64,000 nucleotides of DNA from Sulfopaludibacter sp963815475 (GTDB taxonomy: Bacteria > Acidobacteriota > Terriglobia > Bryobacterales > Bryobacteraceae). Shown here one piece after another: positions 39,520 to 48,333 of the stretch. Location of the stretch: NCBI GenBank assembly GCA_963815475.1, contig CAWFHD010000003.1, positions 5,394,001 through 5,458,000 of the forward strand. The letters run 5' to 3'. Both the position numbers and the translations under genes were made by a program. The notes beneath the pieces were generated by a model, which was not told where the DNA came from, searched no databases, and saw only the letters and a list, made by a program, of their open reading frames with translations. Numbering within the stretch: position 1 is the first letter of the stretch; the number at the start of each line of letters is the position of its first letter.

Positions 39520-41295
39520 ATGACTCACCGGGACTCCATGCCTGAGCTCGGTACCGACTCCGACAAGAAAGCCGCGGACCAGCTCAACCGCATCCTCTCC
39601 AGCAAAGCCTTTCGCCAGGCCGACCGCCTCAAGCGCTTCCTCAGTTTCATCGTCGACGAAACCATCGCCGGCCGCGGCGAACGCCTCAAGGAATTCGTGG
39701 TCGGCGTGGAGGTCTTCGGCAAAGACAACTCCTTCGATCCGCGCAACGACCCCATCGTCCGCGTGCAGGCCCGCCGCCTCCGCGCTCAACTCGCGCGCTA
39801 CTATCGCGAGGAAGGCCAGGAAGACGACCTCGCCATCGACCTGCCCAAAGGCGGCTACGGGCCGGTCTTCCGCTCACTCAAAGGCGCGCCCGCCCGGCGC
39901 TCGCTCGTCCCAGCGCTTATCAGCCGCAACACCGTTCTGGTGTTGCCCTTCGCCGATCACAGCCCCGCGGGCGATCAGGAATATTTCTGCCAAGGCCTGA
40001 CTCAGGAAATCATCCACGCCCTCACTGGAATGGAGGAGATCCGCCTGGTGGCATGGAACAGCTCCGGTTCGGACAGCAGCGACCCCATGCGCGCGGCCGC
40101 CGACCGCCCCAATGCCGCCATGATGATCGGCGGCAGCGTTCGACTCTCGGACAGCCACGTGCGGATCTCCATGAACCTCATCGACACCGCCAGCGGCTGC
40201 TACGTATGGTCCGGCTCCATCGATCGCAAGCTGGAGAATATCTTCGCCATCCAGGAGGAGACCGCCCGCCTCATCGGCGAGCAATTGAAGGCCGAACTGG
40301 CCGGCGCGCACGCCAAGGGGACGCGCGGTCCCACCGGCAACCTGGCCGCCTACAACCTTTATGTGCAGGGTCGGTATCACCTGAATCAGCGCACCGAAGA
40401 AGGCCTGCGCAAGGCGGTGGAGTTTTTCGAGAAGGCCATTGTGGAGGACGCCCAGTACGCGCACTCCTATTCCGGGCTGGCCGATGCCTACAGCCTCTTG
40501 GGCCATTATGGAGTGCTGACGCCGGCCGAAGTCTGGACCAAGGCCGCCTCCAACGCCGCATGGGCGGTGCTGGAGGACGAAAACTCCACCGAGGCCCACA
40601 CGTCGCTGGCCCACGTGAAGTCCACGCAGGATTGGGACTGGCTGGGAGCGCAGCACGAATTCCAGCGCGCCATCGCCCTCGACCCACGCTACCCCACCGC
40701 CCATCACTGGTACGCCGTCTCCTGCCTGGCCCCGCTCGGAAAACTGGAGGAGGCGCGCGAAGAGATGATGCTGGCCCAGGCGCTCGACCCGATCTCGTCG
40801 ATCATCGCCCGCGACCTGGCCCGCATACACTATTACCGGCAGGATTTCGAAGCGGCGCTGGAACAGTGCGATCACGCCATCGAACTCAATCCCCACTTCC
40901 CTCCCGCGTACTGGATCCTGGGACTGGTGCAGGAGCAGAGAGGCGAGCTCGACGAATCGGCGGCCGCCTTCCAAAGAGCCATCCAACTCTCACCGCAAAG
41001 CCCAATCATGCAGGCAGCCCTGGGCCGCACGCTCGCGCTCTCGGGAAAACAAAATGAGGCGGTCCGCATGCTGGAGCAACTCCACCATCTGGCGGAGAAG
41101 CGCTACGTTTCCCCCTTCGAACTGGCCGGCCTCCACTTCGCGCTGGGAGAATCCGCCCAAGGCTTCGCCTGGCTCACTAAGGCGTTTCAAGATCGCTGCT
41201 TCGAACTGATCTCCATCCGCGTAGACCCAAGATTCAAGTCCCTAAACGGAAACCCCAAATTCCACGAGTTGTTCAGTCAACTCGGCTTGCCATAG
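39520..41295 (+). CDS. TolB-N/FlgO-like and TPR domain protein, probable regulator
   Basis: About 591 residues. The N-terminal part (about 15-120) is helical and basic (RLRAQLARYYREEG) and is followed by a TolB-N/FlgO-like segment (VLVLPFADHSPAGDQEYFCQGL). The C-terminal 350 residues are TPR repeats (for example AEALEQ-type units near YAHSYSGLADAYSLLGHYG and FPPAYWILGLVQEQRGELDES). Acidobacteria have many such proteins, often fused to DNA-binding or cyclase domains; no clear winged helix is seen here. No convincing ribosome-binding site marks the start: ATGs at 39502, 39520 and 39538 are all possible. Function unknown. Confidence 0.75.
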   Translation: MTHRDSMPELGTDSDKKAADQLNRILSSKAFRQADRLKRFLSFIVDETIAGRGERLKEFVVGVEVFGKDNSFDPRNDPIVRVQARRLRAQLARYYREEGQEDDLAIDLPKGGYGPVFRSLKGAPARRSLVPALISRNTVLVLPFADHSPAGDQEYFCQGLTQEIIHALTGMEEIRLVAWNSSGSDSSDPMRAAADRPNAAMMIGGSVRLSDSHVRISMNLIDTASGCYVWSGSIDRKLENIFAIQEETARLIGEQLKAELAGAHAKGTRGPTGNLAAYNLYVQGRYHLNQRTEEGLRKAVEFFEKAIVEDAQYAHSYSGLADAYSLLGHYGVLTPAEVWTKAASNAAWAVLEDENSTEAHTSLAHVKSTQDWDWLGAQHEFQRAIALDPRYPTAHHWYAVSCLAPLGKLEEAREEMMLAQALDPISSIIARDLARIHYYRQDFEAALEQCDHAIELNPHFPPAYWILGLVQEQRGELDESAAAFQRAIQLSPQSPIMQAALGRTLALSGKQNEAVRMLEQLHHLAEKRYVSPFELAGLHFALGESAQGFAWLTKAFQDRCFELISIRVDPRFKSLNGNPKFHELFSQLGLP

Positions 41296-41368
41296 GAACT
41301 CCCCGCCTCCACCGCAATTGAAACGATTACCAGACGAAAGTCACGTCTCAATGGAGGATGAGAGACAT

Positions 41369-41773
41369 ATGTTCCAATCGACGCTTTCGTTCGTCAGGGC
41401 ATTTTCTGCCGCGACGATCTGCATCATCGCGCTCGCTGCGCCAACCCCGGCATTCGCCATCAACGGCAGAACGGCAGTCGGGATGTGCATTGATAGCACC
41501 GCGGATGGTTCTCGCTGCGCGTGGGCGGTGAGTAAAACGGGGGGAATCGATATTTGTAACAAGAGCGGCTGCGTACACTGCGATTCCGCCGACAGTGAGT
41601 GCGTGGTTGCCGCGAAACGGCAGCCCCATCCAATCACATCTCTGCCGGCGGGTTCCACGGTAGTAACGGAAGTCGGCACATTCAAGGTCAAGCCGCACGC
41701 CTTCACGGGATCGTTCTTGAAAGTGGCTCCGTCGGAAATCAAGGCAGCCGATAAGGTGGACCACAAACCGTAG
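41369..41773 (+). CDS. Small exported cysteine-containing protein, unknown
   Basis: 134-residue protein with a signal peptide that ends at PTPAFA. The mature part has six cysteines in about 55 residues (around MCIDSTADGSRCAW, ICNKSGCVHCDS and ECVV), suggesting disulfide bonds. No family is recognised. The ATG at 41369 is chosen because GGAGGATGAG (41353-41362) precedes it. Codon choice looks less GC-biased than its neighbours, a weak sign of horizontal origin. Confidence 0.65.
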   Translation: MFQSTLSFVRAFSAATICIIALAAPTPAFAINGRTAVGMCIDSTADGSRCAWAVSKTGGIDICNKSGCVHCDSADSECVVAAKRQPHPITSLPAGSTVVTEVGTFKVKPHAFTGSFLKVAPSEIKAADKVDHKP

Positions 41774-42032
41774 TAACCGGGCAGCATCACGGGAGGGGAG
41801 GAAAGCGGCTCCTCCCCGTCCTCAATTCGTTCAACCGCGAGTGATCCATTAGGGAGCAATAGACTATCATTGCGCCCGAGGGAACTCTGGCTAGTTCGCG
41901 GAAACTCCGTACATTTGGGGACGGCCGTCTTTACCCACGGATTGTGGTAGCGTTTATGTTCAAGTCGTCGGGGGCTCTATTACGATTTCCAAGGTTCTTC
42001 GAATAGTTGGGAGCACTATATTCAATGTCGCG

Positions 42033-42449
42033 GTGGCAACGCTTGGAACTGCCATCCTTGAGTCCGAGTTTTACAACTTCTTTCATCCCAAAACTGTCGC
42101 AGGCATGTACAGGAAAGAACTCCTACTGAGTGGCACTGTGGCTTTCACGTTAGGGGCACTGGTTTATTTCAAGTGGAAACCCAAGAGCGCCCAATGGATC
42201 TGCGTCCTGGGTTTCATGGGGTTTGTGTGGCGAATTCTGCTGGGCGATCAGCCACCGACATTCTACGCAGGGGCGCAATGGGTCACGCTCGTATTCGTTT
42301 CGTTGCGCGTGATCGCATATTCGGCTGGTGCCCTTTGCTGCTCGGCGGTGGTTAAGCCCGCGCCATTGATGGCCCGCGAGGATGAGACCCTGGAAAGTTT
42401 GAATCGGGCTGCGCTGGCAGGTAAACCCGATTCGGACGAGATGAACTGA
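42033..42449 (+). CDS. Small membrane protein, unknown
   Basis: 138 residues from a GTG at 42033, with three or four hydrophobic segments (LLSGTVAFTLGALVYF, WICVLGFMGFVWRILLG, VTLVFVSLRVIAYSAG) and a polar tail. No family is recognised. The frame stays open upstream to 41895 and the upstream translation (ISKVLRIVGSTIFNV) looks like a natural extension of the first helix. An ATT at 41985 with GGGGG about 10 bases before it is a possible unusual start, and the annotated start is therefore uncertain. Confidence 0.55.
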   Translation: MATLGTAILESEFYNFFHPKTVAGMYRKELLLSGTVAFTLGALVYFKWKPKSAQWICVLGFMGFVWRILLGDQPPTFYAGAQWVTLVFVSLRVIAYSAGALCCSAVVKPAPLMAREDETLESLNRAALAGKPDSDEMN

Positions 42450-42469
42450 GCAAAGTTTATTTTGAATGA

Positions 42470-42546
42470 TGGTGGGCGGCGAGGGGCTCGAACCCCCGAC
42501 CTTCTGGGTGTAAACCAGACGCTCTAACCAACTGAGCTAGCCGCCC
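42470..42546 (-). tRNA. tRNA-Val (anticodon TAC)
   Basis: 77 bases including an encoded CCA (complement of 42470-42472). The acceptor arm begins GGGCGGC, the D-arm is GCTCAGTTGGTTAGAGC, the anticodon stem-loop is CTGGTTTACACCCAG with TAC, and the T-arm is GGGGGTTCGAGCCCC. All stems pair and all invariant positions fit. Confidence 0.97.
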
Positions 42547-42605
42547 TACCCTTCCAATGTATCACCGAAAACCATCACGTGATTGGCCTTCGAAGAGTGT
42601 GGACG

Positions 42606-43362
42606 TCACACACCCAAGAAGGCAACCAGATCGTTCAACCTTCCGCCGGTCGCGTCGGGTGCCACGCCGAGTTCTTCGGCTGGCTGGTTCTGGCGGTTGA
42701 CCCAGAACGTAGGATACCCGAAGGATTTGGCGCCGGCTGCGTCCCATGCTGCAAATGCGGCGAAGAGGATTTGCTCGGCCTTCAGACGAAATGTATCGAC
42801 GCCCATCTGATAAGCGCGAGGATCAGGTTTATAGACGTTCACACGATCGGTGCTCAACACTTCGTCAAACATGCCTTCCAGTTGGGAGTTTCGGATTCCT
42901 GCTTCCAGCATCTTGGGTGTCAAGTTCGAGAGAAACCCAACTCGGATGCCCGCAGCCTTCAGTGAGCGGATCGTTGCTGGAACATCGGGCCAGCAGCGAA
43001 GCTTGAGGTATGCATCCATTAAACGGGAATGCTTCTCCGGCGTGAGATCCACCTTGACGATCTTGGCGGCAAAGACCAGGGCGTCGTCGGTGACTTGCCA
43101 GAAATCGGAGTAGCGTCGCGACATCGTGCGTAGCCACGTGTACTCAAACTGTTTCGTCCGCCAGACACTGCTCAGTTCCGCGCCCTTCTCGGCGAAGAGC
43201 TGATCGAGAAGCGCGAAGACCGGCCGCGGATCCAGGATCGGAAACCCGTCGAAGGCAACCGCTTTGATGTTGCTGCGAGCCCTGCTGGCCGCATTCGAAA
43301 CGCTCTGCAGCGCCAGTCCGGAAACAGCCACGGCCGAGGAATTCACGGCGGTATAAGGTCAT
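42606..43362 (-). CDS. Haloacid dehalogenase-type protein with Tat signal, one-base frameshift
   Basis: HAD-superfamily hydrolase resembling type II 2-haloacid dehalogenases. The nucleophile motif is VAFDGFP, motif II is GFLSNLTP and motif III is VYKPDPRAYQ. The start (ATG at 43362) encodes MTLYRREFLG, a twin-arginine signal, but the hydrophobic half of the signal (AVAVSGLALQS) is in another frame. Skipping one base at about 43332-43337 joins them and gives 251 residues. Without this the protein would begin at a GTG inside the signal and lack the arginines. Probably exported folded through Tat; substrate unknown. Confidence 0.75.
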
Positions 43363-43522
43363 AGTTTCATCGTAGCCTTGAAGCATATTCACAACTGTCA
43401 CTTAGTCGCATCACCCTCGACATGTGAAGTTGCTTACCGTGTAAACTGCCATCGCCTCGGGAATAAGTCGCCGCTCCATCAGTCTTGGACTTATGTGAGG
43501 CGAACTTTGGAAATACGCCTCC

Positions 43523-44776
43523 TCAGCAGAATCTGTGGGGTGATTCTGGTTCCGGAAGTCGTCCCAGGTTGTGATAAAGGGCAATTTCCATAGCTTTGTA
43601 CGTGCGAAAGCCGTAGGATCGTCTGGTAACCACTCGGATTTTGTTGTTGAGACCTTCGACGGCGCCGTTGGAGATCTCTCCTTTGGCCCGGAACCAATTC
43701 AGTATTAGCGGCTCATGGGCGCGCAGCATCCGTGCCACCCTTTTCATCGGTTCCAGACGGCTCCGCATGGCACGGAAGCACCAATAGTCAAGAAAGGCTC
43801 CGGCCCACATCTCGGATTTGTACTTCCAGAAATGGGAGAAGGTTTCCTTCAAGTCCCAGGCCCGTGCGGTGGCCAGTTTGCTGGCGAGCAGGGCATTCAG
43901 CTTTTGCCGAGCTCGCCCGCGCACCCGACTGCCGCGGCGTAGTAGATGCCAGCGCATTTGCTTGAGCCGCTGCGCTGCTGTCTTGCTTTTGGCCCCCAGG
44001 CGTGTGCTTTCGGCGCGACGCACCTGATCCACCGCCTGGTTCAAATGGCTGGTGATATGGAATCGGTCCAGCACGTGCAAAGCCTGACCCGCCTGTGCCG
44101 CGACAACTTTCAAGTAGGGCTTCCACATGTCACTGCACACAAAGCGCAGTCCTTTGACGACCTCCGGCCCCAGTGCCTTCAGCCCCTTCCGCAGCGTGGC
44201 CTGCGAACGCCGGCGTCCTACCCACAACAAACGCCGGCATCCGGCGTCGATCTGGTAGATCACCGTCAAGAAGTTGTCCGCCTTCAAGCCGTGTCCCCAA
44301 TGAATTTCGTCCACGCCGATAGATTCGACCCCGCGCAGTTGGCGGTGCATCAAGCCCCACTCGACAAACCATTCTACCGACCGATATACCGCTTCCCAAC
44401 TGGTCTGGAAGGCTCGCGCCGTTTCCCGCCAAGTCAGCTGACGTCCCCAGCGGGCTAAGAATCCCATCATGGCGCACGTCACCGGGCGCTTGCCGTCGCT
44501 CCACGGAATGTGCTCGACTACGATCCCATGTTCGGCACATTCCACTCGCCGTGGCGCGTAGCAAAAGTAGGTAGCGATTCCCCACAAAGGCACAAACAGC
44601 CAACGCCGCTGGGGTAAGCAGTCATAGCCCGGCGCCGGTTTCTTGCAACGCGAACAACGCCTGCGTATACCGGCGTGAGGCTCTATGGTGATCTCGATCG
44701 ACTGCACTCCTTCCGGACCGACAAGCATTCGGACCCCCTGGTATACGAACCCTACGAAACGTTGCACCTGATTCAA
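43523..44776 (-). CDS. ISL3-family transposase
   Basis: 417-residue DDE transposase of the ISL3 type. It has an N-terminal zinc-finger region (RRCSRCKKPAPGYDC), a helix-turn-helix segment (TWRETARAFQTSWEAVYRSV), then the catalytic core with SIGVDEIHWGHG (first Asp), VCSDMWKPYLKVV (second Asp) and the C-terminal GAVEGLNNKIRV (Glu). Length is normal and the frame intact, so it may be active. Terminal inverted repeats and a target duplication could not be found by eye, so the element's ends are not given. It lies between the HAD gene and the PAP2 gene. Confidence 0.93.
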   Translation of the reverse strand: MNQVQRFVGFVYQGVRMLVGPEGVQSIEITIEPHAGIRRRCSRCKKPAPGYDCLPQRRWLFVPLWGIATYFCYAPRRVECAEHGIVVEHIPWSDGKRPVTCAMMGFLARWGRQLTWRETARAFQTSWEAVYRSVEWFVEWGLMHRQLRGVESIGVDEIHWGHGLKADNFLTVIYQIDAGCRRLLWVGRRRSQATLRKGLKALGPEVVKGLRFVCSDMWKPYLKVVAAQAGQALHVLDRFHITSHLNQAVDQVRRAESTRLGAKSKTAAQRLKQMRWHLLRRGSRVRGRARQKLNALLASKLATARAWDLKETFSHFWKYKSEMWAGAFLDYWCFRAMRSRLEPMKRVARMLRAHEPLILNWFRAKGEISNGAVEGLNNKIRVVTRRSYGFRTYKAMEIALYHNLGRLPEPESPHRFC

Positions 44777-45134
44777 GATGGTCTTAACCTGTAGTTGAAT
44801 GGCTGATCTCCTCCTCGGAAGATGAGTCTCGGTCTGTTCAACTGCAGATTAATCCAACCCGCCGGGGATCAGCTATTCTTCTTGTCGGCTGGATTGCCCA
44901 TTGTTGCCAGTTCGAGCAAGCCTTGTGACGCGTCTTGCTCGGCCCCGACCACCGGGAGGGTGCCACAATGCTCCTTGTCTTCCTTCTCAGAAAGGTTTTT
45001 GTTTTGGCTTTCAGAGGCGGCGAAGTACCATCGGATGCAGCAGCCTTCGATCCCGCCGATTCCCCTGCGAAGAGCCCCGCAGATCGCCAATCCCACCCAT
45101 AGATTCTGCTATAGAGCCGGAAATACGTCGAGTT
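44777..45134. other. Gap right of the ISL3 transposase
   Basis: 358 bases with no convincing gene. It should include one IS end and the promoter of the PAP2 gene. A minus-strand frame at 44869-45096 (75 codons, ending NPADKKNS) has no recognisable family or ribosome-binding site and may be a leftover of a gene disrupted by the IS. Confidence 0.4.
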
Positions 45135-46457
45135 TTGATTGTGAGCGCGCTTTCGGCAGCCGGGCTGTGCGCCCAGGTGGAGCCGGCGGCGGGCACTTGG
45201 AAAACCTGGGTCGTGCCGGCCGTTAGTCAGATGCGGCTTTCGGCGCCGCCTGGAGCCGCAGCGTCGGCTACGGAAATCCAAACCATAAAGAGTCTAATGG
45301 CGGAAGCCACGGCAGATACCCGCGCGCAAATCGCGTATTGGGACGCCGGACCCCCCGCGTATCGATGGATGCAGCTTGCATCGCAGCAGATGCTCGCGCA
45401 GAACGTCGCTGCTCCGCTGTTCACCAGAGGCATGGCTCTACTCAGCGTCGCGATGTATGACGCAACCATCGCGGCGTGGGATTCGAAATACGCGTGGAAA
45501 CGCCAGGCCCCCAGCGTGATGGACTCCAGCATCAAGCCCCTGGTGACCATTCCGAATGTCGCGTCTTATCCCTCGGAACATGCCGTAGTGGCCGGAGCCG
45601 CTTCCACGGTAATGGCTTACCTTTTCCCGAACATGGGCGAGACGTACAAGGACCTCGCGGAAGAGGCGGCGCGGTCGCGCGTATTCGCCGGCGCCAACTA
45701 TCCCAGCGACATCAGCACAGGATTGCAACTCGGGCAGCAGGTAGGCCAGATGGTGATCGCCTACGCGATGGCGGATGGGGCGAGCACTCCATTTACCGGG
45801 TCGTTTCCTTCTTCGCCCGGCGTCTGGGGAAGCACGACTCCCGTCACGCCGCTTGCAGGACAGTGGAAGCCGTGGACACTCACGTCGGGAAACCAATTCC
45901 GGCTGCCGGCGCCGCCCTCCGCGACTACCCCCGAGTTTCAAACGCAGATCGCCAACGTCAGGAATTTCGTACGAACCAATGCGAGCAACCACTCAGCCTG
46001 GTTTTGGCAGCCCTCCTTTTTGACGCCTTGGCTGGACATGGTAAACCTGGAGATCTTCCAGAATCACCTCGACGGTGATGCCCCTCGTGCTGCGCGCGTC
46101 TACGCACTGGAAGCAATCGCCCAACACGACGCGACCATTGCCTGCTGGGACACCAAGTACACCTATCTCGAATTGCGGCCGCCCATGGCCGATTCCACCA
46201 TCGTTCCCCTTTTCGCGTTGCCGCAGCACCCGAGCTTCCCTTCGGGCCATGCGTGCGCGTCCGGCGCCGCGTCCGCAGTGATGAGCTACCTGTTTCCCAG
46301 TGACGCGGCGTCATTTTCGGCTATGGCGCTGGATGCCGGCAACTCGACGTTCTACGCCCTCATTCACTCGATGTTCGACGTCACTCAGGGTCTGGCTCTG
46401 GGTGGACAAGTGGGGCAGGCGGTGGTCAAGCACGCGCAGACCGACGGCGCCCAGTAA
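45135..46457 (+). CDS. Vanadium haloperoxidase/PAP2-like exported protein with two domain copies
   Basis: About 440 residues, exported (signal peptide ends at AGLCA). It contains two similar halves. The first has AMYDATIAAWDSKYAW and SYPSEHAVVAGAA; the second has AQHDATIACWDTKYTY and SFPSGHACASGAA. Each of these is followed by a YLFP and a GLQLGQQVG/GLALGGQVG segment. PSxH-type motifs are the phosphate/vanadate-binding site of the PAP2/haloperoxidase fold. Whether it is a phosphatase or peroxidase is not clear. The start is uncertain: a TTG at 45135 and a GTG at 45141 both give a signal peptide. Confidence 0.8.
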   Translation: MIVSALSAAGLCAQVEPAAGTWKTWVVPAVSQMRLSAPPGAAASATEIQTIKSLMAEATADTRAQIAYWDAGPPAYRWMQLASQQMLAQNVAAPLFTRGMALLSVAMYDATIAAWDSKYAWKRQAPSVMDSSIKPLVTIPNVASYPSEHAVVAGAASTVMAYLFPNMGETYKDLAEEAARSRVFAGANYPSDISTGLQLGQQVGQMVIAYAMADGASTPFTGSFPSSPGVWGSTTPVTPLAGQWKPWTLTSGNQFRLPAPPSATTPEFQTQIANVRNFVRTNASNHSAWFWQPSFLTPWLDMVNLEIFQNHLDGDAPRAARVYALEAIAQHDATIACWDTKYTYLELRPPMADSTIVPLFALPQHPSFPSGHACASGAASAVMSYLFPSDAASFSAMALDAGNSTFYALIHSMFDVTQGLALGGQVGQAVVKHAQTDGAQ

Positions 46458-46477
46458 GGAAGGAATCAATATCCACT

Positions 46478-48304
46478 ATGCGGAAAATACGAATCTCCGG
46501 ATCACTCCTGTTGGCGGGAGCAAGCTGCTTCGGCGCAGCGAACAACTTCGTTCAACACAATCTCGTTTCAGACCTCCCGGGCATGGCCGACCATCTCGAC
46601 CCGTGCCTCATCAATCCCTGGGGCATCGCAGCGACACCCACCAGCCCTTTCTGGGTCTCGCTCAATGGAACCGGCCTCGCTGGAGTCTACGACGGCAATG
46701 GCAACGCCAATAACCTGATCGTCAGCGTGCCTGGACCCGCTGGCGCTACGGCTCCCGCTCAGCAGTGCCGGGCAGCGTTCGGGCCAGGGGCGCCCTCGGG
46801 CATCATCGCCAACGACACCACAGCGTTCATGCTGGGAACGGCTCCCGCGAGTTTCATCTTCTCCAGTGAACAAGGTGTCATTGCCGCTTGGAATGGCCCG
46901 GCCGGGGCATCCGCCGTGGTCATGGCGGACCGCTCCGCGGCAGGGGCGGTGTACAAGGGCCTGGCCACCGCCACGCGCTCGGAAGGGCCGCTACTCTACG
47001 CCGCTGATTTCGGCAACGGCAAAGTGGATGTCTTCGACGGGCAGATGAACCTGCTCTCCTTGCCCGGGGCATTTACCGATCCTACGATTCCTGCGGGATT
47101 CGCGCCCTTCAACATTGCGAATCTGGGGGGCTCGCTCTACGTGGCGTATGCGAAACAGGATGCCGAACATCATGACGATGTCGCGGGCGCCGGCAACGGC
47201 TATCTCGACGTCTACGACTTCAACGGCATTCTTCTCCAGAGGTTGATTTCGGGCGGGCCGCTCAATTCGCCATGGGGCATGGTGATGGCGCCGACCACAT
47301 TTGGAGCTTTCGGCGGAGCGCTCTTGGTCGGCAATTTCGGCGACGGCGCCATCAACGCGTTCGACCCGGTCAGCGGCATGTTCCTCGGCGCGCTTCAGGA
47401 TGGAACCGGCGCCGCCATTCATATCCCGGGCCTCTGGGGACTGTCGTTCGGAAACGGCAACCAGTCCGCCCCCGGCGCCGCGCCTACCGGCGGAGATGCC
47501 AATTCGCTGTACTTTGCGGCAGGAATTGCCGGGCCGGATACCGTGGAATCGCATGGATTGCTGGGTAGCATACAACCCGCGCCCGTCGTCACCGCGAACG
47601 GCGTAGTCAACGCGGCGAGTTTCGCGGGTCCCATCGCGCCCGGAGCCCTGACTACGATCTTCGGAACCGGGCTCGCGGCGACCACGCGTGTTTGGGAGAT
47701 CGCCGATATCGCGAACGGCAAGCTCCCTGTTCAACTGGATGGCGTATCCGTGACCATCGACAATAAGCCCGCGTACGTGTACTATGTGAGCCCGAGTTTG
47801 ATCGACGTCATTGCGCCACCGGACTCAACTGCCGGTCCGGTAGCGGTCGTGGTGACGAACAGCGGCGCCGCGAGCGCGTCTGTAAAAGCGCAACTCCAAG
47901 CCGCGGCGCCGGCCTTCTTCGCAATCGGGAAGTATGCGATTGCCACGCATGCGAACGGCACGTTGGTGGGGCCGGCGAATGTATTGCCGGGCGCGACTCC
48001 CGCGGCGCCCGGAGAGGTGATCGTGGTCTACGGTACGGGTTTCGGTCCGACGACTCCGGCTGTGGACGGGTTGGTGGCGACTGCTTCGGCGAATATCGCG
48101 AATTCTCCGGCGGTGACCATTGGAGGAGCAACAGCGACCGTCCAGTACGCCGGGCTTAGCGGGCCTGGACTGGATCAGGTCAATGTGGCGGTTCCGGCGC
48201 TTCCTGCCGGCTCCAATGGCGCAGTCGATCTTCCGATCAGCGCGATGATCGGAACATCCAGCACGCAGCCTGGCCTGATGATTACCGTGCAGCCAGGCCA
48301 CTAA
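46478..48304 (+). CDS. TIGR03118-like exported protein with Solibacter-type C-terminal domain
   Basis: 608-residue exported protein. The first 370 residues resemble the TIGR03118 family, a propeller-like domain (NLVSDLPGMADHLDPCLIN, LLYAADFGNGKVDVFDGQM). The last 220 residues (from VVNAASFAGPIAPGALTTI) match the layout of the Solibacter C-terminal module TIGR03437, with Ig-like repeats (EVIVVYGTGFGPTTPAV). These assignments are from memory of the families, not from a search. The module is strongly concentrated in Solibacter and relatives and supports the taxonomic call. It starts 20 bp after the PAP2-like gene and is probably co-transcribed. Role unknown, likely cell-surface or extracellular. 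Confidence 0.82.
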   Translation: MRKIRISGSLLLAGASCFGAANNFVQHNLVSDLPGMADHLDPCLINPWGIAATPTSPFWVSLNGTGLAGVYDGNGNANNLIVSVPGPAGATAPAQQCRAAFGPGAPSGIIANDTTAFMLGTAPASFIFSSEQGVIAAWNGPAGASAVVMADRSAAGAVYKGLATATRSEGPLLYAADFGNGKVDVFDGQMNLLSLPGAFTDPTIPAGFAPFNIANLGGSLYVAYAKQDAEHHDDVAGAGNGYLDVYDFNGILLQRLISGGPLNSPWGMVMAPTTFGAFGGALLVGNFGDGAINAFDPVSGMFLGALQDGTGAAIHIPGLWGLSFGNGNQSAPGAAPTGGDANSLYFAAGIAGPDTVESHGLLGSIQPAPVVTANGVVNAASFAGPIAPGALTTIFGTGLAATTRVWEIADIANGKLPVQLDGVSVTIDNKPAYVYYVSPSLIDVIAPPDSTAGPVAVVVTNSGAASASVKAQLQAAAPAFFAIGKYAIATHANGTLVGPANVLPGATPAAPGEVIVVYGTGFGPTTPAVDGLVATASANIANSPAVTIGGATATVQYAGLSGPGLDQVNVAVPALPAGSNGAVDLPISAMIGTSSTQPGLMITVQPGH

Positions 48305-48333
48305 GGTCGCGGTGCCTGTGTCACAATCGACTG

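Noticed and set aside
42470..44776. tRNA-Val as an integration site of a genomic island
   Set aside because: No second copy of the tRNA 3' end and no integrase gene was seen in the window.
43480..44830. Terminal inverted repeats of the ISL3 element
   Set aside because: Both flanks were compared by eye; only short CTCCTC-type similarity was found, not enough to set ends.
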